Source of the DNA: Rhizobiaceae bacterium
GTDB lineage: Bacteria; Pseudomonadota; Alphaproteobacteria; Rhizobiales; Rhizobiaceae
Reading direction: 5' to 3'
Assembly: GCA_028865845.1 (NCBI GenBank)
Contig: JAGWJK010000415.1
Location: forward strand, 1 to 5,071
Length of the DNA: 5,071 bases
The position numbers and the translations under genes were made by a program. Each line of letters begins with the position of its first letter. The first letter of the stretch is position 1. Below are positions 1 to 5,071 of the stretch, in pieces. Below the pieces are notes generated by a model. That model saw nothing but the letters and a program-made list of their open reading frames with translations, did no database searches and was not told the origin of the DNA.

Positions 1-918
1 TTCAAGAAGGTGGACAGCCTGTTTCGCGGCCCCTGGGCGGCGGAGCTCGCCGCCTGTTTTGAGCTCGGGGCCTGGAGGCATTGCATCGTCGCGCCGGCCT
101 TTCCGCATCACGGGCGCCACACACGCGACGGACGGCAGGTGCTTTATGCCGGCAACAACAACTGGCGCGACGTCAGCGGCGATATCGCCGCCCGGCTGAC
201 GGCCGAGGGGTTGCCGACGGTCAAGGCAACTTCGCCCCGGCATGTGATCGCCGAAGGCGTCACCGTATTCGACGCCCATACCGATCAGGATCTCGACGAT
301 ATCGTCGAATGGGTCCTGCAGACTGTGGACTCGCCGGTTCTCTGGTGCGGCACCGGCGGTCTGGCGCAGGCCCTTGCCCGCCGTCGCGACCTGGGGCCGA
401 CCCCGCAACACTGGCATGCGGTGCCGCTTTCGAGAAAGCTCGCCGGGCCGGTGCTTGGCCTGTTTGGCTCGGATCAGCCGATCACGCTCGCCCAGGTCCA
501 GGCCTGCGCGCCTTATTGGGCAACGATCGCCGATGGCGGCGACGCGCCCGTCGTGCGCGAACGCCTGCTCAGGGACGGCGCGGCCATGGTCAATGTCGCC
601 CTGCCCGAAGGCTTGGACCGGGACGATGCCGCTCGCAGAATCAACCTCGCCCTCGGCACGGTCGCAAAAGCATTGCCGCCGCCCGGTACGCTGATCGTTG
701 CAGGCGGTGAAACCCTGCGTGGACTTTGCTCAGCGCTCGACGTCACTGCCCTCCGGCTTACCGGCCAGATCGCGCCCGGCCTCCCGCGCTCGACGATCGT
801 CGGCGGCCCTTGGGAAGGCGTCACGGTGATTTCAAAATCCGGCGCCTTCGGCGGGCCGGCGCTCTGGCGCGATCTGCTGAGCGAAAACGCATTGATCGTG
901 GGCGGAGAAGAACCGTAG
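1..918 (+). CDS. DUF1537 four-carbon acid-sugar kinase family protein, 5'-truncated
   Basis: The frame is open from base 1 and ends at TAG 916-918, giving 305 visible residues. Full-length family members are about 400-430 residues, so roughly the first 80-100 are outside the window. The GTG at 10 lies inside a conserved motif and is not the true start. Visible motifs, numbered from the first residue seen: KVDSLFRG (3-10, family K-x-D-S-x-x-R-G), PAFPHHGR (32-39), an acidic DAHTDQDLDDI (91-101), CGTGGL (116-121, family GSAGL), GGETLRGL (235-242, C-terminal nucleotide-binding GGxT) and KSGAFGG (279-285). The family (OtnK, DtnK, DenK) consists of cytosolic ATP-dependent kinases acting on threonate, erythronate or 3-oxo-tetronate. 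Segment 40-60, with NNNWRD, lacks the usual post-PAFP pattern, so this is a divergent member and the exact substrate is unknown. It ends 400 bp before the transporter operon on the same strand. Family assignment is firm; the reaction is inferred. Confidence 0.88.
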   Translation, partial: FKKVDSLFRGPWAAELAACFELGAWRHCIVAPAFPHHGRHTRDGRQVLYAGNNNWRDVSGDIAARLTAEGLPTVKATSPRHVIAEGVTVFDAHTDQDLDDIVEWVLQTVDSPVLWCGTGGLAQALARRRDLGPTPQHWHAVPLSRKLAGPVLGLFGSDQPITLAQVQACAPYWATIADGGDAPVVRERLLRDGAAMVNVALPEGLDRDDAARRINLALGTVAKALPPPGTLIVAGGETLRGLCSALDVTALRLTGQIAPGLPRSTIVGGPWEGVTVISKSGAFGGPALWRDLLSENALIVGGEEP

Positions 919-960
919 CGCGGCGGACTGTCGAGGTTTGTACTTTATATTCTGGGCGAG

Positions 961-1003
961 AAAAAAAGCCCCCTCCCCAACCCTCCCAACAAGGGGGAGG
1001 GGG
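961..1003 (-). terminator. Possible minus-strand intrinsic terminator formed by copy A
   Basis: Read on the minus strand, the 10-bp GC-only-but-one stem (994-1003 with 969-978) is followed, after one C, by seven T residues (complement of the A run 961-967). That is the layout of a Rho-independent terminator for leftward transcripts. No leftward gene is visible in the window, so the target would be antisense or read-through RNA. On the plus strand no T run follows the hairpin, so it is not a canonical terminator for the kinase. The T run may be coincidence. Confidence 0.3.
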
Positions 1004-1007
1004 TCAA
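972..1007 (+). repeat. C-rich/G-rich palindromic intergenic repeat, copy A
   Basis: This 36-nt unit matches the reverse complement of 1107-1142 at 35 of 36 positions; the one difference is at base 988. It can fold two ways. An outer 10-bp perfect stem pairs 969-978 with 994-1003 around a 15-nt loop. An inner 7-bp stem pairs 981-987 with 995-1001. The unit lies 53 bp after the kinase stop. Similar C-run/G-run palindromes are common between genes in rhizobia and other alphaproteobacteria, from memory; no search was run. Likely roles are REP-like repeat, mRNA 3'-end protection or attenuation of read-through. Confidence 0.8.
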
Positions 1008-1106
1008 CTTGGGGCTGACTTTTGAGATCAAGAAGCCACCATCGATTATTGCTGTCGGCAGGCTTCACCTCTGAAATTCGTTTTGATCGTGGAAGGCGCG
1101 TCATTT

Positions 1107-1142
1107 TTGACCCCCTCCCCCTTGTGGGGAGGGTTGGGGAGG
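1107..1142 (-). repeat. C-rich/G-rich palindromic intergenic repeat, copy B (inverted)
   Basis: This is the inverted partner of copy A, 35/36 identical. Its inner hairpin is stronger: 1113-1120 pairs perfectly with 1126-1133 (8 bp) around the loop CTTGT. The outer pairing is reduced to 7 bp (1114-1120 with 1136-1142) because the terminal G run is broken after 1142. It sits 55 bp upstream of the putative -35 box of the transporter operon. The two copies could also pair with each other, making a stem of about 36 bp around a 99-nt spacer. Confidence 0.8.
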
Positions 1143-1197
1143 TGCTTGCTCGGCATCCGACGCAGATGCCCCACACAAATGAATCCTCCCATCATTA

Positions 1198-1226
1198 TTG
1201 ACATCGTTGGAAACGGGCCTCAATAT
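1198..1226 (+). promoter_or_regulatory. Putative sigma-70-type promoter of the transporter operon
   Basis: A perfect TTGACA (-35) at 1198-1203 is followed after 17 bp by CAATAT at 1221-1226. This matches the alphaproteobacterial -10 consensus CTATAT at 5 of 6 positions. Transcription would start near 1232-1235, leaving a leader of about 85 nt before the ATG at 1319. It is the only well-spaced pair I found in the gap. This is a prediction from sequence only. Confidence 0.55.
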
Positions 1227-1235
1227 TTGATCTGT

Positions 1236-1257
1236 TATGAACTAGAGGAAGTTCATA
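1236..1257. promoter_or_regulatory. Candidate operator: 8-bp perfect inverted repeat at predicted +1
   Basis: The left arm TATGAACT (1236-1243) and right arm AGTTCATA (1250-1257) are perfect reverse complements around the 6-bp spacer AGAGGA. The dyad begins 9 bp after the -10 box, so a bound repressor would cover the predicted start site. Its 22-bp size with two half-sites fits a dimeric helix-turn-helix repressor. Which family (LacI, GntR, DeoR, ROK) cannot be told, and no regulator gene is in the window. An additional CTGTT (1232-1236) / AACAG (1262-1266) pair flanks it but is not co-centred. Confidence 0.5.
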
Positions 1258-1305
1258 TAAAAACAGGTACCGCAAACTTTCTGAGGAGTGAGGGCGCGGC
1301 GATCT

Positions 1306-1315
1306 GGGGAGGAGG
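1306..1315 (+). promoter_or_regulatory. Strong ribosome binding site of permease 1
   Basis: GGGGAGGAGG ends 3 bases before the ATG at 1319 and contains a GGAGG core at 1308-1312, 6 bases from the start. It supports ATG 1319 as the start of the operon's first gene. Confidence 0.75.
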
Positions 1316-1318
1316 CTC

Positions 1319-2197
1319 ATGGGAATCCGATGGAGCCGTGTCACGCCGCATCTGGCCGTTGCGCCGGCGGCCTTGATGACGCTCGTGTTTTTTATCGGCG
1401 CCATTGCCTGGACGGTCTATCTGTCCTTCACGGCAAGTCGGCGCTTTCCGGACTATGAACTGGTCGGCTGGAAGCAATATTGGCGGCTGTTTCACGATGC
1501 GTCGTGGCTGCTGTCGCTGCAGAACCTGGTGATTTTCGCGATCGGCAGCCTGTTTTCGATCGTGCTCGGCTTCATCCTGGCTGCGATGATCGACAAGGAA
1601 GTGCATGGCGAGGGCATCTTCCGCACCATCTTTCTCTATCCTCTCGCCATATCGCTGATCGTGACCGGCCTCGTCTGGCGCTGGCTGTTCAATCCGGGCC
1701 TCGGCGTCGAGAACATGCTGCATTCGCTCGGCTGGCAAAGCGCCTCGTTCAACTGGCTGGCGAGCCAGGATACGGTGATGTTCGGCGTCATTCTTGCCGC
1801 GGTCTGGCAGTCGACCGGCTTCTTCATGGCGCTGATGCTGTCAGGGCTGAAATCGATCAATACGGAGATCTGGCAGGCCGCGCGCCTCGATGGCGTCCCC
1901 TTCTGGCGGCTCTATATAGAAGTCATCATCCCGATGATGAAGCTCACTTTCTTCACCTGCATCATCCTGCTCTGCATCGGCGTCGTGAAGGCCTACGACA
2001 TCATCGTCGCCATGACCAATGCCGGCCCCGGCGGCGCATCGATCATGCCGGCCTATTTCGTCATCGACGCCTATTGGCAGAAACAGAACCTCGGCTACGC
2101 CTCGGCCGGCGCGACCGTCATGCTTCTGACGACGCTGGTGCTGTTCCTGCCGCTCGTCCTGCTCACGGCCTGGAGACAGAGGGGGAAAACGGCATGA
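1319..2197 (+). CDS. CUT1-family sugar ABC transporter permease 1 (MalF/GtsB-like)
   Basis: A 292-residue inner-membrane protein, usual length for a CUT1 permease without MalF's extra domain. About six hydrophobic segments are visible, roughly 12-36, 70-91, 104-124, 153-176, 208-232 and 262-284. The EAA loop that docks on the ATPase is at about 183-208: E183, A187-A188, D191-G192, then the I-x-P motif VIIP at 202-205. The NAGPGG stretch (234-239) is typical of MalF-type subunits (N-x-GGP). The start is set by the strong Shine-Dalgarno run just upstream. It is the first gene of the operon and shares the overlap ATGA with permease 2, which suggests coupled translation of the two channel halves. 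The substrate cannot be read from this protein; a sugar or sugar derivative is expected from the family. Confidence 0.92.
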   Translation: MGIRWSRVTPHLAVAPAALMTLVFFIGAIAWTVYLSFTASRRFPDYELVGWKQYWRLFHDASWLLSLQNLVIFAIGSLFSIVLGFILAAMIDKEVHGEGIFRTIFLYPLAISLIVTGLVWRWLFNPGLGVENMLHSLGWQSASFNWLASQDTVMFGVILAAVWQSTGFFMALMLSGLKSINTEIWQAARLDGVPFWRLYIEVIIPMMKLTFFTCIILLCIGVVKAYDIIVAMTNAGPGGASIMPAYFVIDAYWQKQNLGYASAGATVMLLTTLVLFLPLVLLTAWRQRGKTA

Positions 2198-3108
2198 CGG
2201 CGATCAGCTCCCACGCCGGCACCACGGCACCCGTCACGACAAAGGCACGGCGCCGGCCGATGATCCGCCCTAGCCGCGTGGTGATCTTCGTCTTCCTGCT
2301 GATGGCGGCCGCCTTCTTCGCGGTGCCGCTCTATGTGGTGATCGTCACCTCCTTCAAGACGATGGACCAGATCCGCCTCGGCCAGATCTTCTCCCTGCCC
2401 TCGCCCTGGACCACTGACGCCTGGACCTATGCCTGGACGCAGGCCTGCTCCGGCATGAACTGCAACGGCGTGCGCGTCGGCTTCGTCAATTCGCTCTATA
2501 TCTTGGCGCCGAGCCTGGTGCTGACGATCTCGCTCTCTATCGTCACCGGCTACGGGCTGGCGCTTTGGAACGTCAAATGGGCGAACGGCTTCCTGTTCGT
2601 GCTGTTCATCTGCGCCTTCGTGCCGTTCCAGATCATCATGTACCCGCTGATCAAGATCGCCGGCAGCGTGCATATCTACGGCACCACCTTCGGCATCGCC
2701 GTCATCCACAGCGTGCTGTCACTGCCGTTCCTGACCTTGATCTTCCGCAACTATTTCAAGGGCCTGCCGCCGCAGATCATTGCCGCTGCGATGATCGATT
2801 CCGGCTCGTTCTGGCGGATCTTCTTCGAGATCGTGCTGCCGATGTCCGGCAACATCATGGTCGTCGTGCTGATCCTGATGATCACCGGCATCTGGAACGA
2901 CTTCCTCGTCGGCCTCACCTTCGGTTCACAGGATACGCAGCCGATGACGGTGGTGCTGAACAATATCACCGTGACCACGACCGGCGCCAAGAACTATGCG
3001 GTCGACATGGCTTCGGCGCTGCTGACCGCGCTGCCGCCGCTCATCATCTATTTCGTTCTCGGCAAATTCTTCGTCCAGGGCATCACCGCCGGCGCGATAA
3101 AGGGATAA
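2194..3108 (+). CDS. CUT1-family sugar ABC transporter permease 2 (MalG/GtsC-like)
   Basis: A 304-residue inner-membrane permease. The start ATG at 2194 overlaps the previous stop by 4 bases and has AGAGGGG (2178-2184) upstream. The frame stays open further upstream to 1480, but that stretch lies inside permease 1 and is not coding. An unusually hydrophilic basic N-terminus (1-27, with KARRRP) precedes TM1 (about 28-52). Further hydrophobic segments lie near 100-125, 132-156, 164-184, 218-240 and 274-296. The EAA loop is at about 194-219 (IIAAAMIDSG, then IVLP at 213-216). The first periplasmic loop carries ACSGMNCNG (84-92), with C85 and C90. From memory this resembles the ACTG-x-x-C-x-G loop of glucose-type GtsC permeases. 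Next is the ATPase, 4 bp on. Confidence 0.92.
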   Translation: MTAISSHAGTTAPVTTKARRRPMIRPSRVVIFVFLLMAAAFFAVPLYVVIVTSFKTMDQIRLGQIFSLPSPWTTDAWTYAWTQACSGMNCNGVRVGFVNSLYILAPSLVLTISLSIVTGYGLALWNVKWANGFLFVLFICAFVPFQIIMYPLIKIAGSVHIYGTTFGIAVIHSVLSLPFLTLIFRNYFKGLPPQIIAAAMIDSGSFWRIFFEIVLPMSGNIMVVVLILMITGIWNDFLVGLTFGSQDTQPMTVVLNNITVTTTGAKNYAVDMASALLTALPPLIIYFVLGKFFVQGITAGAIKG

Positions 3109-3112
3109 GTGC

Positions 3113-4216
3113 ATGCCGACCATTGCCTTTAACAATATCATCAAGAAATTCGGTGCCCTCACCGTCATCGAAAATCTCAATCTGGAGATCGGCGACGGCG
3201 AATTCCTGGTCCTGCTCGGCCCCTCCGGCTGCGGCAAGACCACCCTGCTCAATCTGCTCGCCGGGCTCTTGGAAATCGACGGCGGCGAGATCAGGATCGG
3301 CGAGCGCGATGTCAGCTATCTCGATCCGAAGGACCGCGGCCTTGCCATGGTCTTCCAGTCCTACGCGCTCTATCCAACCAAGACCGTGCGCGGCAACATG
3401 AACTTCGGCCTGTCCTCGCGCGGCATTTCCAGGGAAGAGGCGGACCGGCGCATCGCCTGGGCGGCCAAGCTCCTGCAGATCGAACACCTGCTCGACCGCA
3501 AGCCGTCGCAGCTCTCCGGCGGCCAGCGCCAGCGCGTTGCCATCGGTCGCGCTCTGGTCAAGCAATATGGCGTCTGCCTGTTCGACGAGCCGCTCTCCAA
3601 CCTCGATGCCAAGCTGCGTAACGAGATGCGCATCGAGATCAAGAAGCTGCATAACCAGCTGAAGAACACCGTCGTCTACGTCACGCACGATCAGGTCGAG
3701 GCGATGACCATGGCGACCAAGATCGCCGTCATGGACAAGGGCGTCATCCAGCAGTTCGGCACACCGGACGAGATCTACAACGAGCCCGCCAATATCTTCG
3801 TCGCCGATTTCGTCGGTTCCCCGGCGATGAACATGCTGGATTGCACCGTCAAGCAGAATGGCAGCGGCCTCGTCGCCGTCGACGACAAGAGCGCGGTAAC
3901 GATCGATCTCGGCTCCTACAGATGGAAGGCGAAGGGCGCCGCCGGCAGCGCCGTCAAGGTCGGTTTCCGCGCCGAGGATTTCTTTGTCGAGCTGCGCGAG
4001 GATTCCGGCGGCATCGTCAAATTCGACTGCCCCGTCGAATATTTCGAGAAATCCGGCGCTGACGCCTTCGCGTTCCTGACGCTTGCCGGCCGGACGATTG
4101 CTGTGCGCATCGATGGCCGTGATGCCAACCGCTATCGCGACCGCGCGATGCTGCCGGTCTATTTACCGCTCGACAAGCTGAACGTCTTCGACGCGAAGAC
4201 GGGCCAGCGGCTCTGA
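3113..4216 (+). CDS. Sugar ABC transporter ATP-binding protein, MalK/UgpC type
   Basis: A 367-residue ATPase, usual length for the MalK/UgpC/MsmK group. It acts as a cytoplasmic homodimer that powers the permease pair. All catalytic motifs are intact: Walker A GPSGCGKTT (36-44), Q-loop Q82 in VFQSYALYP, signature LSGGQ (134-138), Walker B VCLFDE (154-159, catalytic E159), D-loop SNLD (162-165) and switch H192 in VTHDQ. Residues 237-367 form the C-terminal TOBE/OB-fold regulatory domain, ending in NVFDAKTGQRL. Small oddities are T43 in Walker A (usually S), YPTKTV after the Q-loop where YPHMTV is common, and VGFRAEDF (283-290) where the group usually has a G-x-R-P-E core. The start ATG lies 4 bp after the permease 2 stop, with AAAGGGA (3099-3105) as ribosome binding site inside that gene's end. 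In other bacteria such ATPases may serve several transporters. Confidence 0.95.
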   Translation: MPTIAFNNIIKKFGALTVIENLNLEIGDGEFLVLLGPSGCGKTTLLNLLAGLLEIDGGEIRIGERDVSYLDPKDRGLAMVFQSYALYPTKTVRGNMNFGLSSRGISREEADRRIAWAAKLLQIEHLLDRKPSQLSGGQRQRVAIGRALVKQYGVCLFDEPLSNLDAKLRNEMRIEIKKLHNQLKNTVVYVTHDQVEAMTMATKIAVMDKGVIQQFGTPDEIYNEPANIFVADFVGSPAMNMLDCTVKQNGSGLVAVDDKSAVTIDLGSYRWKAKGAAGSAVKVGFRAEDFFVELREDSGGIVKFDCPVEYFEKSGADAFAFLTLAGRTIAVRIDGRDANRYRDRAMLPVYLPLDKLNVFDAKTGQRL

Positions 4217-4226
4217 TATCAAAAAT

Positions 4227-4239
4227 GGGAGGAAGGAAG
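4227..4239 (+). promoter_or_regulatory. Purine-rich ribosome binding site of the solute-binding protein
   Basis: GGGAGGAAGGAAG precedes two in-frame adjacent ATG codons (4241 and 4244). The GGAGG core (4228-4232) is 8 bases from the first ATG and 11 from the second, so 4241 is preferred. The long purine run suggests efficient translation, as expected for a binding protein needed in excess over the channel. Confidence 0.7.
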
Positions 4240-4240
4240 C

Positions 4241-5071
4241 ATGATGAAGTGGAAAGCTTTGGGACTGGTCTCGGCTCTGCTGGCCGCGACCACGCTCGCC
4301 GGTGCGGCATCGGCCGACGAAGTCGTCGTCTATCACACCTGGTCGAAACCCTCTGAAATCGCAGCTCTCAGCGTCTTGCGCGACGCCTGGGCCAAGGACG
4401 GGCACACCTGGAAAGACCTGTCGATCGCCCATGATTCCGGCGCCAATGTCAGCCTGATGAACATGATCACCGGCGGCAATCCGCCCGCGATCTTCATGAA
4501 TTCCGATCCGGGCATCTACCGTGACCTGACGAAACAGAATCTCGGCGTGCCGCTGACCAAGCTGTTCGACAGCATCGGCGCCACCAAGAATTTCCCGCCG
4601 GCGGTTCTGAAGAACATCACCGTCGACGGCGAGATCATGAAGGCACCAGCCACCGTCCATATCGACGGCATGATCTACTACAACAAGCACGTTGCGGAAG
4701 CGACCGGCGTCGATCCCAAGTCCTGGAAATCCCTCGACGATCTCTTCGCCGATTTCGACAAGGTGAAAGCCAAGGGTTACATTCCGATCGCCCAGGGCGG
4801 CGACCAATTCCAGAAGGCCTATCTGCTGCAGGCACTGATCGCCTCCGAGGAAGGTCCCGATATCTACAACCGCTTCTATGGCGAAAAGCCCGATAAGAGC
4901 GTCATCGACACGCCGGAAATGCGCGCGGCGCTGAAGCGCTTCCGCCAGATCCAGCAGCATACCGATGCCGGTTCGCCGAACCGCCAGTGGAACGACACCA
5001 CCAATCTCGTCATCACCGGCAAGGCGCTGCTGCAAATCCACGGCGACTGGATGAAGGGCGAATTCCTCGCC
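4241..5071 (+). CDS. Extracellular (periplasmic) sugar-binding protein, family 1, 3'-truncated
   Basis: 277 codons are visible with no stop; the family usually has 410-430, so about one third is beyond the right edge. Residues 1-25 are a classic Sec signal peptide: basic MMKWK, a hydrophobic core, then ASA before D26 as the likely signal peptidase I site. No lipobox cysteine is present, so it should be free in the periplasm. After it, EVVVYHTWSKPSE (27-39), the GNPPAIFM segment (about 79-86) and GDWMKGEF (about 268-275) are typical of family 1 solute-binding proteins and resemble glucose-type GtsA proteins. The ligand-side stretches YHTWSKPSE and AHDSGAN differ from the HWWTSGGE and GGGGD versions I recall for GtsA, so glucose should not be assumed. 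It follows the ATPase by 24 bp and is probably co-transcribed from the promoter near 1198. Confidence 0.93.
   Translation, partial: MMKWKALGLVSALLAATTLAGAASADEVVVYHTWSKPSEIAALSVLRDAWAKDGHTWKDLSIAHDSGANVSLMNMITGGNPPAIFMNSDPGIYRDLTKQNLGVPLTKLFDSIGATKNFPPAVLKNITVDGEIMKAPATVHIDGMIYYNKHVAEATGVDPKSWKSLDDLFADFDKVKAKGYIPIAQGGDQFQKAYLLQALIASEEGPDIYNRFYGEKPDKSVIDTPEMRAALKRFRQIQQHTDAGSPNRQWNDTTNLVITGKALLQIHGDWMKGEFLA

Larger units (their letters stand above)
919..1318. other. 400-bp intergenic region between kinase and transporter operon
   Basis: I see no credible gene here. The overlapping short frames on both strands run through the palindromic repeats and into neighbouring genes and have no recognisable domain. 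The left part (about 961-1142) holds two inverted repeat copies around a roughly 100-bp spacer. The right part (about 1198-1318) is AT-richer and holds a putative promoter, a dyad and the ribosome binding site of permease 1. The gap and the promoter suggest the transporter is transcribed independently of the kinase. Confidence 0.8.

Noticed and set aside
968..1142. Possible CRISPR array or insertion sequence
   Set aside because: Only two copies, in opposite orientation with a single spacer, and no transposase gene or target-site duplication that I can see.
832..1176. 114-codon minus-strand frame in the intergenic region
   Set aside because: It is made of both repeat copies plus antisense of the kinase end; no domain and no plausible start region.
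1254..1261. Second -10-like element CATATAAA
   Set aside because: No -35 box at suitable spacing (the nearest, TTGATC at 1227-1232, is over 20 bp away); it overlaps the right arm of the dyad.
1083..1376. 97-codon plus-strand frame across the intergenic region
   Set aside because: It reads through repeat copy B, the promoter and the dyad and runs into permease 1; no ribosome site or recognised domain.
1480..2193. Upstream extension of the permease 2 frame (frame open from 1480)
   Set aside because: It overlaps permease 1 in another frame, is rich in Arg/His/Pro like a shadow, and ATG 2194 has the ATGA overlap and the normal family N-terminus.
2095..2709. 204-codon minus-strand frame
   Set aside because: Opposite the two permeases; highly charged, repetitive D/E/H/R composition, no domain.
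3083..3688. 201-codon minus-strand frame
   Set aside because: Antisense to the ATPase core motifs; no independent support.
4163..5041. 292-codon open frame on the minus strand
   Set aside because: It lies wholly opposite the ATPase end and the binding-protein gene, which have clear families, a signal peptide and ribosome sites. The antisense product is compositionally odd with no domain; typical high-GC shadow.

Overview
The window reads as ordinary chromosomal or megaplasmid DNA of an alphaproteobacterium, most likely Rhizobiaceae (Rhizobium/Agrobacterium type). Reasons: high GC with strong third-position G/C; a CUT1 sugar ABC transporter of a kind that rhizobia carry in many copies; a rhizobial-looking C-rich/G-rich palindromic repeat between genes; and a promoter that fits the alphaproteobacterial pattern TTGAC-N17-CTATAT. 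The genus is an inference from style, not proven.

Layout: 1-918 is the 3' part of a DUF1537 (four-carbon acid-sugar kinase family) gene, cut by the window's left edge. 919-1318 is a 400-bp non-coding gap. It holds two inverted copies of a 36-nt palindromic repeat about 100 bp apart, then a putative promoter (1198-1226), a 22-bp perfect dyad that could be an operator at the predicted transcription start (1236-1257), and a strong Shine-Dalgarno run. From 1319 to the right edge runs a tight operon on the same strand: permease 1 (1319-2197), permease 2 (2194-3108, ATGA overlap), a MalK/UgpC-type ATPase (3113-4216), and a periplasmic solute-binding protein (4241 onward, cut by the right edge). The binding protein comes last instead of first.

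How they work together: the binding protein would capture a sugar or sugar derivative in the periplasm, the two permeases form the membrane channel, and the ATPase (as a homodimer) drives import. The upstream kinase would phosphorylate an acid-sugar intermediate. Its closeness suggests, but does not prove, that it belongs to the same catabolic locus. The transporter resembles the glucose/mannose Gts group, but the binding protein's N-terminal ligand region differs from what I recall of that group, so the substrate is open.

No novel defence system, CRISPR array, transposase, tRNA or rRNA is visible. The most interesting items are non-coding: the inverted repeat pair and the operator-like dyad. 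The remaining long frames on both strands are high-GC shadows of these five genes.
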